A stretch of DNA of 40,682 nt from an uncultured Ruminiclostridium sp. (lineage in GTDB: Bacteria > Bacillota > Clostridia > Oscillospirales > Ruminococcaceae): assembly GCA_910579265.1 (NCBI GenBank), contig CAJTTE010000005.1:1-40682 (forward strand), read 5' to 3'. Both the position numbers and the translations under genes were made by a program. Numbering within the stretch: position 1 is the first letter of the stretch; every line of letters begins with the position of its first letter. The notes under the pieces were generated by a model that was given only the letters and a program-made list of their open reading frames with translations, searched no databases and was not told where the DNA came from. This document shows positions 16,160 to 24,283 of this stretch, in pieces.

Positions 16160-16475
16160 TCAGAGCATCAATTTATAAATCCTCTGCTTCTCCATACCCT
16201 CCCGCCATGCAAAATATTCCTTCGGAACACCCACCGTCTCAATCGGTTCAGCCCAAGCCTTTCGATTGCTTTACAGGAAGGAATATTACTTTCAGCGCAA
16301 GTAAGGTAAATAAAATCCATACCGTGAAATTCCGCAGCGGGAGCACCATTGTACAAGCTTTATATGCAAGCTTACTCCCTCTGTGCTTCTTAAAAATTTC
16401 ATATACGATGTGTCCGTTATAATAGGAATGGAAATCATTTCCGATCCTGATACTTATTTTATCTACCGTTTCCAT
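16160..16475 (-). pseudogene. Decayed GNAT acetyltransferase
   Basis: Three overlapping minus-strand frames together read as the second half of a clostridial GNAT. Frame one (from 16475) has KISIRIGNDFHSYYNGHI and YEIFKKHRGSKLAYKAC (the acetyl-CoA loop region). Frame two has HGMDFIYLTCAESNIPSCK and AIERLGL. Frame three has VPKEYFAWREGMEKQRIYKL and stops at 16160. Two frameshifts and the absence of a recognisable N-terminal third mark it as a pseudogene. Any product would lack the full fold. Confidence 0.7.
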
Positions 16476-16881
16476 ATCGGATTTCCTTATACCAAGCCCT
16501 TTTTAACAGACGTAATACCCGCAGTTTAAAAAGGGCGTGCACCCCAAACACTAATCCGATAGTTTCAAAAGTGATCAGTATTAATATATCATAATAATAA
16601 AACGGAATCGTCACCTTATCTCCGGGAAATTTTTCTGTCACGCTTAATATAAGCTCATCATTTTCAATATTGCTCCACCAAGTAACACTTGAAGAATTTG
16701 CGCGCCGAAGGGCTGTCGAAAGACAAGGAAGAAGGCAGCAGCAATATGCGCATATTTCAAGGGCTTCTGACGAAGTATTTAGGCAGCCGGGCAAGCAGAA
16801 AAATTCAAGAGCTAATTGGGGGAGCAATAAAATCAAACCTGTCCGTAAACCTGAACATATTAGATATCCTATTTGCTTTTA
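16476..16881. other. Region without an intact gene upstream of the GNAT remnant
   Basis: About 400 bases with open frames on both strands but no convincing start, ribosome site or family match. A minus-strand frame through 16500-16650 encodes one hydrophobic segment (FYYYDILILITFETIGLVFG). It could be the remnant of a small membrane protein, and the whole stretch looks like gene decay. Confidence 0.35.
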
Positions 16882-17742
16882 TTACAGCTTCTTAAACCCA
16901 CAGGGCGCATTTCCGCTGATAAGCCAGCTGAGCGACGGTTCGAACAAAACTCCGTTTCTCGGTTCAAGTCCGTAGCTGTAAGTGTTTTTAATGACTATTT
17001 GCGTAAACACAGTAGCTCTGTCCATAGCAATGGGCAGGCTGTCCCCCGAAAGCAATCCTCCCGTCAAAACGCTTGCGAAAATATCTCCCGTGCCGGGATA
17101 GCTTGCGGGAACATAGTCACAGTCAACCCGCCAGAAGCCGCCGTGCTCACGGTCGCATCCCACGTTTGCCATTACTCCCTCCGCCATGGGCACCCCAGTG
17201 ATAACCGCCACTTTAACCCGTTCGCAAAGGCGTGCAAGCCAGCTCTTCACCGTTCCCGCGGTAAGCTCCGGAGGATATTTCTCCCCAAGTAAAATTGCAG
17301 CCTCGGTCAGATTGGGGGTAATAACATCTGCCACATCCACCAACTCTCCCATTCTTTTGCACAGCTCGGGGGTATAAGTGCGGTAAGGTTTGCCATGATC
17401 CCCCATGACAGGATCTACCACCTTTAAGCTGTCCCTGTAAGCCGAAAAGAATTCAAGGCAGTGATCTATCTGCTCTGCGGAAGCAAGAAACCCGCTGTAA
17501 ACCGAGTCGAAGCCTATACCAAGCTTCCTGTACTGCGAAAGCGCAGGAGCGATATAATCCGTAAGATCCTTTATGGCGATATCTTCAAAGCCTCCGGTGT
17601 GAGTGGACAAAACCGCCGTGGGAACCGGACAGCATTGTATTCCCATCGCACTTAATACGGGCATAATAACCGTCAAAGAACAGCGCCCGAAGCCGGACAG
17701 GTCATGGATCGCCGCTACTCTTAGCTGATGCGGATTGATCAT
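16882..17742 (-). CDS. pdxY: Pyridoxal/pyridoxamine kinase (PdxY type)
   Basis: 286 residues of the ribokinase-like fold. Landmarks: AAIHDLSGFGRCSLTV at the N-terminus, GFDSVYSGFLASAEQI, the VVDPVMGDHGKPY segment, ITPNLTEAA, and the catalytic SYPGTGDIFASVLTGGLL. Here GTGD carries the base aspartate and anion hole. It should phosphorylate the 5'-OH of pyridoxal/pyridoxamine in the B6 salvage pathway, in the cytoplasm. ATG at 17742 follows AAAGGAG; the longer frame from 17772 has no site. The gene stands alone. An AGCCGC/GCGGCT hairpin (17774-17799) lies just upstream. The C-terminus is slightly extended. Confidence 0.9.
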   Translation of the reverse strand: MINPHQLRVAAIHDLSGFGRCSLTVIMPVLSAMGIQCCPVPTAVLSTHTGGFEDIAIKDLTDYIAPALSQYRKLGIGFDSVYSGFLASAEQIDHCLEFFSAYRDSLKVVDPVMGDHGKPYRTYTPELCKRMGELVDVADVITPNLTEAAILLGEKYPPELTAGTVKSWLARLCERVKVAVITGVPMAEGVMANVGCDREHGGFWRVDCDYVPASYPGTGDIFASVLTGGLLSGDSLPIAMDRATVFTQIVIKNTYSYGLEPRNGVLFEPSLSWLISGNAPCGFKKL

Positions 17743-17900
17743 AAAAGCTCCTTTCTTTAAAAACATAATCAAAGCCGCAAGCCTTAAGCCCGCGGCTGAA
17801 AAAACAACTCTCCTACCGCTTTAATATAAGCAGCAGACATCTCCGACAAAGACCGAATTATTAAAATATATAGAATCTCTCAACATACATCTGCTTGAAT

Positions 17901-17979
17901 ATTTTGTGTATTTCTTCGTTGATTTTTCCTGATGTACATCAAGCACATCTGCGAAAAATCGCCTTCAAATACACAAAAT
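17901..17979. repeat. Long palindromic element with three nested stems
   Basis: ATTTTGTGTATTT (17901-17913) pairs with AAATACACAAAAT (17967-17979) without mismatch. Inside are GATTTTTC/GAAAAATC (17921-17928, 17953-17960) and GATGT/ACATC (17931-17935, 17945-17949). The transcript would fold into one 79-nt hairpin. It lies 32 bases from the TIR element at 18012 and may be part of the same insertion history. No T run of terminator type flanks it. Confidence 0.75.
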
Positions 17980-18011
17980 CTGCTGCATAACATGCATGAT
18001 CCGAGATACCC

Positions 18012-18198
18012 GGCGGCTATCTGAAAAGCCGCAAATGCACGATTTCTACTTACTCCAGACGCTTTTTGCGTCAAAGAATGCCGATAATTATCCCAAAGGG
18101 ATTAACCGCGAAATACCCTCGTATTTCTCCGCTTCTTTCCTTAAAGCGCCCATGCTTTTGGCGTAATCGTAAAAGTCTGCCTTATTTTCAGATACGCC
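18012..18198 (+). mobile_element. Second TIR element family, copy 1 (~187 bp)
   Basis: Begins GGCGGCTATCTGAAAA and ends TTTTCAGATACGCC, so the ends are inverted repeats with a 2-base insertion in one arm. The interior (GCCGCAAATGCACGA, TGCCGATAATTATCCCAAA, CGAAATACCC) matches 25936-26120 in the same order. It ends 12 bases from the EAL gene's stop codon. No coding capacity, so it resembles a non-autonomous element. Confidence 0.72.
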
Positions 18199-18210
18199 CT
18201 GAACAGGCTC

Positions 18211-20409
18211 TTACTTGATAACTGCCGTTTTCCTCTCGGACGCAGGAATAAGGAATGATCTCTCTATAATTGCCGCCGGCTGGGGCTTGCTGTATAAAAA
18301 GCCTTGAATAATATCGCATCCCAGATCCTTTAATATATCCCTTTGAGCATTATTTTCAACGCCCTCCGCCAGAAGCGTCAGATCCATAGCCTTACCCAGA
18401 TCAACGATTGCCTTGGTAATGTGCCGTGCGGTTTTGTTCGTCTCGATATCATATACAAGGCTGCGATCTATCTTAAGCAGGTCTATAGGCAGTATTTTAA
18501 GAGAAGACAAGGACGAATAACCGGTTCCGAAGTCATCCATTGAAATGGAAACACCCAACTTCTTGAGAGAATTGAGAACGCTTATTGTTCTGTCGATATC
18601 TATCATCGCCATTGTTTCAGTAAGCTCCACCTCAAGATATTTAGCGTCTATTCCCGATTCCTCAAGAACGTTTTTTACGGACGCAACCACATCCGTCTGA
18701 TATAGCTGCGCCTGAGACATATTTACGCTTATTTTTATAGGACAGTAACCCTTTTCCTGCCATATTTTATTCTGGACACACGCCTGAAGCATTCCCCATT
18801 CGTCTATTTTGGTGATTATTCCCATTTCCTCGGCAATATGAATAAACTCGCCGGGCATAATCAACCCCTGGGTTTTATGATTCCATCTCATAAGCGCCTC
18901 GGCTCCGACTATCTCTCCCGTTTCTATGCCGATCTTAGGCTGATAATAAAGTTCAAGCTCACCCAGTTTAAGCGCTTCACCTATCTCATGCTCAACTATA
19001 TCCCTGCCGCTTACCTTTTTTTCAACTCCCGCATCAAAATAACAGCAGATCTTCCCGTCAAAACGCGAGCCGCTGAACAAAGTGACGCTAGCCTTATTAT
19101 AAAGAGATGATATCGTGTCGTTACCGTCATAAAAGCACGCCCCGGCAATAAAGCTGGACTGCTCCTTTAAAACGGAAGGAAGGACGTCATTATTACAATA
19201 ATTTTCAACAACAATGCTGATCTTTCTCATCAGCTTTTCAACGTCATCCTTATCACAGCATTCAAAGAGCAGTACATAATCCTCCGCTCCGACCTTTCCT
19301 ATAACCGAATTTTCTCCAAGAAGCCTTGAAAGAGTATCCGCATAGAGCCTGGCGAGAGTATCCGATACTTCTATACCGAAAAGCAGCGATATTTTCGTAA
19401 GCCTTGTAACCTGTAAACATACCAGAACCGCGCCGGCGCCGTTTTCCCTGCACCTGTCCAGGAAATTTCTGCCTTCAAGGATAAAACCGTTACGATTATA
19501 GAGTCCGGTGATCGGCTCTCTTTGACTGTCTTTAAAAGAAGCCTCTCTGTTCATTCTGCTGGAGGTGGTGTCAAAAATAAGACCGGTTCTTATATATCGG
19601 TAATCCGTCACTCCTCTGTTATAGCGGCACTGAATCGTAAAGCTTCTGTATTTTCCCGTGGCGGTCTTTATCATCGTCTCAATATAAAGCTTATCGTCCT
19701 TTCCTGAAAGAAAGCATGCTATGCTTCTCTGAATCTCAAGCATATTCTCTCTTTTCATAAGTGAATAAAGCTGTTCGAGAGTAAATGTATCGGTATATTC
19801 AAATCCGAACATAGCGCAGAACTTAGCCGTGGTTCTTATAAAAATGGTTTCACCCTCGGAAATAAACGCAAATACACCCGCCTGAGCGTTAGCCTCGGCG
19901 TCCTGCATATATTTGAACTCTTCCATAAGCCCCTCGCGAAGCTGCTCCGAAACCTTTCTTGATACGGTCTCTTCGCTTATATCTCTTCCGAGAGAATATA
20001 TTCTGACCTTTCCGTCCCTTCCGGTAAATGAAATACTTTTCCACTGGATAAGGCCGCTTGTTCCCTCTGCGGAAAAATACTCTGAGATAACTCCGCTTTT
20101 ACGCAGCGCATTGACGCAAAGAGAGAGACCTGCCTCGGAATTAAGCATTTCACCGCCGAAAACGCTTAAGATATAATTCTTATCCGGCTTTATCCCACAG
20201 TTTAAAAGAAGCTTTTCAAGCTCGCTGCCAAATCTTATTTCAGAAAGATCCTCCGTCCAGACAACCTTATAGTCAAAAATACTTTCCGATATACCGTCAA
20301 AAAGCACACGTTCCTTTTTCAGCCTTTTTATAAGCGAATAAACAAGCAGACCAAGAACAAAGCAGAAGGTCAGCAGAACAGAAAGCAGGGTTATAATAAA
20401 TATCTCCAT
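18211..20409 (-). CDS. Membrane PAS-like / degenerate GGDEF / EAL protein (c-di-GMP phosphodiesterase)
   Basis: About 732 residues. An N-terminal membrane helix (IFIITLLSVLLTFCFVLGLL) leads to a long sensory part with PAS-like segments (FGFEYTDTFTLEQLYSLM; YRYIRTGLIFD). A GGDEF-like domain follows (EPITGLYNRNGFILE) whose signature is GAEDY, so cyclase activity is unlikely. The EAL domain (about 480-725) keeps the catalytic set: EALMRW, ISVNMSQAQLY, LEVELTETM, SMDDFGTGYSS, LLKIDRSLV, AEGVE and QGFLYSKP. It should hydrolyse c-di-GMP, with the GGDEF remnant perhaps sensing GTP (known for similar proteins). The start is unclear: ATG 20409 begins at the membrane helix, while a TTG at 20487 is in frame but nearly at the predicted transcription start. 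Confidence 0.88.
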   Translation of the reverse strand: MEIFIITLLSVLLTFCFVLGLLVYSLIKRLKKERVLFDGISESIFDYKVVWTEDLSEIRFGSELEKLLLNCGIKPDKNYILSVFGGEMLNSEAGLSLCVNALRKSGVISEYFSAEGTSGLIQWKSISFTGRDGKVRIYSLGRDISEETVSRKVSEQLREGLMEEFKYMQDAEANAQAGVFAFISEGETIFIRTTAKFCAMFGFEYTDTFTLEQLYSLMKRENMLEIQRSIACFLSGKDDKLYIETMIKTATGKYRSFTIQCRYNRGVTDYRYIRTGLIFDTTSSRMNREASFKDSQREPITGLYNRNGFILEGRNFLDRCRENGAGAVLVCLQVTRLTKISLLFGIEVSDTLARLYADTLSRLLGENSVIGKVGAEDYVLLFECCDKDDVEKLMRKISIVVENYCNNDVLPSVLKEQSSFIAGACFYDGNDTISSLYNKASVTLFSGSRFDGKICCYFDAGVEKKVSGRDIVEHEIGEALKLGELELYYQPKIGIETGEIVGAEALMRWNHKTQGLIMPGEFIHIAEEMGIITKIDEWGMLQACVQNKIWQEKGYCPIKISVNMSQAQLYQTDVVASVKNVLEESGIDAKYLEVELTETMAMIDIDRTISVLNSLKKLGVSISMDDFGTGYSSLSSLKILPIDLLKIDRSLVYDIETNKTARHITKAIVDLGKAMDLTLLAEGVENNAQRDILKDLGCDIIQGFLYSKPQPAAIIERSFLIPASERKTAVIK

Positions 20410-20508
20410 CAGACATTGAATACTAAGGCTTAAAATGCATTTAAACGAAAGTATTTCTCCTTTCGGCCGTGATAAAAACACATTCAATGTGCAAAAAATC
20501 CTATTGTA

Positions 20509-20537
20509 ATTTTAACACATTTGTCTCTTAAAATCAA
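20509..20537 (-). promoter_or_regulatory. Probable promoter of the EAL gene
   Basis: Minus strand TTGATT, 17 bp, TAAAAT (20509-20514). Transcription would start near 20501, about 14 bases before the TTG at 20487. This argues for translation starting further in. Confidence 0.5.
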
Positions 20538-20679
20538 GCTTTTTTGTCAATTATTAACGAAAATGTAACCAAAAATCACCTAAAATATATGTGCATTTTA
20601 ACCTTAAATATAGGGGCATCTGAAACCGGACAATTCATTGAAGTTTAACGGAGTTTGTACTTTTTAAAAGCACCGCAGA

Positions 20680-20859
20680 TTATGGCAACACCGCACAATG
20701 ATTGGGTGTGAATTGCGCAGTCAGATATTTCGTCAGCTTGCATAAATTCGACGCAGGAATACTGACGTATTTCAAGAAGGATTTGTGTAAGCTGACGGAA
20801 AATACGCAAGCAAGCCGCACGCAAAGCCTTCAGGCGGTCATTGTGCGGTATTGCCTTAA
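20680..20859 (+). mobile_element. MITE-like element, copy C (180 bp)
   Basis: Starts TTATGGCAACACCGCACAA (one change in the TTAA border) and ends TTGTGCGGTATTGCCTTAA. Same length and orientation as A and B. It ends 3 bases from the stop codon of the neighbouring minus-strand gene. Confidence 0.88.
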
Positions 20860-20862
20860 ATT

Positions 20863-21270
20863 TCAGCAAATATATGAATGAATCAGATTCCAGCTATCGC
20901 TCCATAAACAATCGATAAAGTGACCTGACATAAACCGTGAATTTGATAAACAGCATCCTGCCGAATAATCGTCCTGATATAAAACAAAACTATCAACCAC
21001 TAATTGCCGCTGCATTTCATCGGAAGACATAATAAGGTTTTGATCCACTCCGTAAAAATCATAAAATTCCGATTTGAAGGCCTGCTTGATCAATATATCT
21101 ATATTTTGTGACATATACCTTAATTTTTCCCAATACTTTTGGATACTGCTGTTCTTTATGACTTTATTTTCTCCTTCACATATACAGTAACCTGCCGGCT
21201 CGCTAAAAGGTGAGATAAATCTTTGATTATCTCCTATAATATTCTTTACCATATAAGCATTCATGTCCAT
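20863..21270 (-). CDS. Small hypothetical protein (135 aa)
   Basis: A soluble, mixed alpha/beta protein with no signal or membrane segment. The N-terminus has VKNIIGDNQRFISPFSE, the middle is helical (KYWEKLRYMSQNIDILIKQA), and the C-terminus has several aromatic and cysteine residues (CCLSNSRFMSGHFIDCLW). The last part loosely recalls small immunity-type or DUF2262-like folds ending in a GH-containing strand, but I would not assign it. The ATG at 21270 has a good GGAGGTG site 7 bases upstream, so it is probably translated. The 180-bp element abuts its 3' end. It has no evident partner gene. Confidence 0.6.
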   Translation of the reverse strand: MDMNAYMVKNIIGDNQRFISPFSEPAGYCICEGENKVIKNSSIQKYWEKLRYMSQNIDILIKQAFKSEFYDFYGVDQNLIMSSDEMQRQLVVDSFVLYQDDYSAGCCLSNSRFMSGHFIDCLWSDSWNLIHSYIC

Positions 21271-21532
21271 TATTTTGCACCTCCAAAAATCACGCCGTTG
21301 ACATATATAATTATTTATAGTTATTTGCGCATTTACTTTTAACGAATATTATCGTCTTATCTTTAACGGGCATATACTTACGAAAAAGGCGTTTTGTTTT
21401 ATCAAATAACCGTATTGTTCCGGCTTCTGACTGATTTTTTAACGTCATTCTTTACATATTCCGGTAAAGCCTTTGTGATATATTAAACTTGCATACCGCG
21501 AACTTCCATAATGCACGCCCTGTATTTCTTAT

Positions 21533-21673
21533 TTATAGCAATCCGATAAATATTTCGGCGAAAAGCAAATTGCATAAAATAAGGCGGAGGACGCAAGCGG
21601 ACAACCCCCTCAAAAACGACAACTAAGCTATGTGTAATTCGAATTTCCGAACTGTGGTAAATTATTTATTGGA
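21533..21673. repeat. Dispersed repeat family 3, copy 2 (diverged)
   Basis: Shares ordered blocks with 12348-12503: TATAGCAATCCGATAAAT at the left, TCAAAAACGACAA in the middle and AATTATTTATTGGAT at the right. It sits in the 710-base gap between the small hypothetical gene and acpP, where I otherwise see only a terminator. Confidence 0.6.
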
Positions 21674-21925
21674 TCGATATAACATTTTCATTATTCGCCG
21701 TTTCCTTAACTGATCCAAATTTACCCGTCCCGAAGGCTTTATCCGACCATAGGCCTCTTCGGATCATCGATGCCGCCGTTTCTGAAAAACTGTTTTTCCG
21801 GCTTTATATCGGTAGCCCATGCCATAGACAAAAAGCCTATTATATGTTTTCGGCTAAAATGATTCTTATGTCTTTAGGGTGAATAGGACATATCATATAA
21901 AAAACGTTTAAATAATAGATCAAAC

Positions 21926-21960
21926 ACAAAAACCGCCGCAAAGAAAAGTCCTTGCGGCGG
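21926..21960 (-). terminator. Terminator of the fatty acid operon
   Basis: CCGCCGCAA (21933-21941) pairs with TTGCGGCGG (21952-21960). On the minus strand the stem is followed by TTTTTG, just beyond acpP. A strong intrinsic terminator. Confidence 0.92.
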
Positions 21961-21982
21961 ATAGCATATCTTACATAAAAAA

Positions 21983-22213
21983 TCAATCAGCCTTTTCCTC
22001 AATAAACTTAACGATATCTCCGACAGTCTTGATATTCTCAACCTGATCATCGGGGATCTCTATGTCAAATTCTTCCTCAAAGCTCATAACCAAGTCAACA
22101 ATGTCAAGGCTGTCAGCGCCTAAATCATCCTGAATTACAGCGTCCAGTGTTACCTTATCTTCCTCAACGTCAAGCTGATCCATAATTATAGATCTTACCT
22201 TTTCAAATACCAT
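21983..22213 (-). CDS. acpP: Acyl carrier protein
   Basis: 76 residues, acidic and four-helical. The phosphopantetheine site is GADSLDIVDL with Ser35, preceded by the typical VIQDDLGADS and followed by SFEEEFDIEIPDD. It carries the growing acyl chain through all steps of type II fatty acid synthesis, and its Ser must be modified by AcpS (not in this window). GGAGG lies upstream of the ATG. It is the last gene before the operon terminator. In many relatives acpP sits near fabH, so its place after accA is a local rearrangement or a separate expression unit. Confidence 0.96.
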   Translation of the reverse strand: MVFEKVRSIIMDQLDVEEDKVTLDAVIQDDLGADSLDIVDLVMSFEEEFDIEIPDDQVENIKTVGDIVKFIEEKAD

Positions 22214-22320
22214 GATAGATTGTCCTCCAAAGTGAATATTATTTGTTTGTTTTAAATGGGGGACCAGCCCCCGAATTTAACAAAGCGCCGAAAACGGCAT
22301 TATAAGGAAAGCAGCAAGTG

Positions 22321-23124
22321 TTATTCCTCAAACATTCCTATTTTCCTGAACCTATTATACCTATTTTCAAGCATTATGTCAATATCAGTTTTGGAAATTC
22401 TTGTAACTGCTTCGCATAAATATTCGCCAATGTTCGATGCGGTGAGTCTCATATCGTTCTGTGCGCCGCCTGCGGCCTCGGAAATTATCTTGTCGCATAC
22501 CCCGAAGCCAACCAGATCCTCGGCGGTAATCTTCATAAGCTCGCAGGCCTCCTTTTCCCTTCCGGGATCCTTCCAGAGAATTGAAGCAAAGCCGCGCGGT
22601 GAAATAACGGAATATAAAGCATTCTCAAGCATCGCCAGCTCGTCGCATACCGATAAAGCCAGTGCTCCTCCGCTTCCGCCCTCGCCGAGAATTACGGTTA
22701 TGACAGGTGTTTTTAAAGTCATAAATTCCATCAGATTTCTTGCGATCGCCTCGCCCTGGCCTCGTTTCTCCGCCTCAATACCGCAAAAAGCACCCGGAGT
22801 ATCTACAAGACAAATAACGGGACGGTGAAATTTTTCCGCTTCCTTTGCAAGTCTGAGCGCTTTTCGATACCCTTCGGGATGGGGCATTGAAAAGTTGGTA
22901 CGCTTGTTTTCTTCAATATTTCTTCCCTTCACCTGTGCTACAATCGTAACGGGAATGCTGTTGAGGGTAGCGATCCCTCCCAAAACGGCATGATCGTCGC
23001 CATAATGTCTGTCGCCGTGAAGCTCAAGAAAATTATTGAAAATAACGGGAATGTAATCGCTTACCGTAGGGCGGTTTTTATGCCTTATAAGGCTGAGCCT
23101 TTCGGTAGCAGTAAGCTTATTCAT
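22321..23124 (-). CDS. accA: Acetyl-CoA carboxylase carboxyltransferase alpha subunit
   Basis: 267 residues, the short form without the N-terminal extension of the proteobacterial enzyme. Family landmarks: RPTVSDYIPVIF, LHGDRHYGDDHAVLGGIA, the oxyanion-forming region CLVDTPGAFCGIEAEKRGQG, ILGEGGSGGALALSVCD, and ISPRGFASILWKD. With AccD it transfers the carboxyl group from biotin to acetyl-CoA, giving malonyl-CoA. GGAGG lies 12 bases before the ATG. A 224-base gap separates it from accD, longer than the other acc spacings; I found no promoter in it. Confidence 0.96.
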   Translation of the reverse strand: MNKLTATERLSLIRHKNRPTVSDYIPVIFNNFLELHGDRHYGDDHAVLGGIATLNSIPVTIVAQVKGRNIEENKRTNFSMPHPEGYRKALRLAKEAEKFHRPVICLVDTPGAFCGIEAEKRGQGEAIARNLMEFMTLKTPVITVILGEGGSGGALALSVCDELAMLENALYSVISPRGFASILWKDPGREKEACELMKITAEDLVGFGVCDKIISEAAGGAQNDMRLTASNIGEYLCEAVTRISKTDIDIMLENRYNRFRKIGMFEE

Positions 23125-23348
23125 CAGCCCGTCAAGCCTCCTTTATATAATTTATTATTCTTCTGAAAAAATGTGAACGGATCAAAAAAATTTTTCGGTA
23201 TGAACCGAACCGCTATTCATATATGCCGGGCAGATCCTGCGATCCGCCGCTTGTCGTTACAAGGACTTTTTAAAAAACATAGTATCTTCTTTTATAAACG
23301 ACGGAAAGACGCCTATATGTCGTATCACTATGCTCCTTCGCATTTATT

Positions 23349-24269
23349 CTATACTTCCTTTTCGTGAGTTTTTACTCCGCCCGAAATATATCCTGCGTCG
23401 CGGCTGTAATTATGAAGCTTCATAATACGTGCCAATGTCCTTCTCATCATGGTTCTTTCAACTATCATATCAGCAAATCCGTTTTCAAGCATAAATTCAG
23501 CTGTCTGAAAATCATCGGGAAGCTGCTGCTTGATCGTATCCTGAATTACTCTTCGCCCGGCAAATCCAACAAGGACCTTAGGCTCGGCAATAATAATATC
23601 ACCGAGACTGGCGAACGAGGCGTTTATTCCGCCCGTGGTAGGGTCGGTAAGAACCGTTACATAAAGCTGTCCTGCCTGATTATGGCGTGCGATCGCTCCG
23701 CTTGTCTTTGCCATCTGCATAAGAGATACGATACCCTCCTGCATACGCGCACCGCCGCTTGCCGTAAACAATATTACGGGAAGCTTGTTTTCCGTAGCAT
23801 ATTCAAAAGCCCGCGTAATTTTTTCTCCGACAACGCTTCCCATACTTGCCATCATAAAATTGCTGTCCATAATTCCTATAACGCAGCGATAACCGTGTAT
23901 CTCACATAATCCGGTAACGACAGCCTCTTTTGTATCGCACTTCTGCTGCATTTCTCTGACCTTTTTTTCATAATCGGGAAAGCCTATTGGATTTTTTCCC
24001 GTCATATTCCGGTCAAATTCGACAAAGCTGTCCGTATCCGCTGTAAGCATAAGCCTCTCCTGCCATTTCAGACGTGCATGGTAATTACAGTTTGCGCAGA
24101 CCTTACGGTTTTTTTCAAAATCTTCCATATAAACCACGGTTCCGCACCGGGGGCATTTAAACAATAAATCCTGAGGAATACTGACGTCATCCGAAGCTTT
24201 TTCGGTTTTTTCTGAAATACTTTCATCATTAAATCTTGCTCTTACAACTTTAAAAAGATCTTCCAGCAA
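23349..24269 (-). CDS. accD: Acetyl-CoA carboxylase carboxyltransferase beta subunit
   Basis: 306 residues. A four-cysteine zinc ribbon near the N-terminus (CPRCG at about 39 and CANCNYH at about 58) is followed by the crotonase-fold carboxyltransferase domain with LFTASGGARMQEGI, TDPTTGGINASFASLGDI and EPKVLVGFAGRRVIQ. It pairs with AccA. The start codon is TTG (24267-24269), with AAAGGCGG 8 bases upstream. No ATG lies close enough to serve. It follows accC by 14 bases, so the two are co-transcribed. Confidence 0.96.
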   Translation of the reverse strand: MLEDLFKVVRARFNDESISEKTEKASDDVSIPQDLLFKCPRCGTVVYMEDFEKNRKVCANCNYHARLKWQERLMLTADTDSFVEFDRNMTGKNPIGFPDYEKKVREMQQKCDTKEAVVTGLCEIHGYRCVIGIMDSNFMMASMGSVVGEKITRAFEYATENKLPVILFTASGGARMQEGIVSLMQMAKTSGAIARHNQAGQLYVTVLTDPTTGGINASFASLGDIIIAEPKVLVGFAGRRVIQDTIKQQLPDDFQTAEFMLENGFADMIVERTMMRRTLARIMKLHNYSRDAGYISGGVKTHEKEV

Positions 24270-24283
24270 CTTAACTACCGCCT

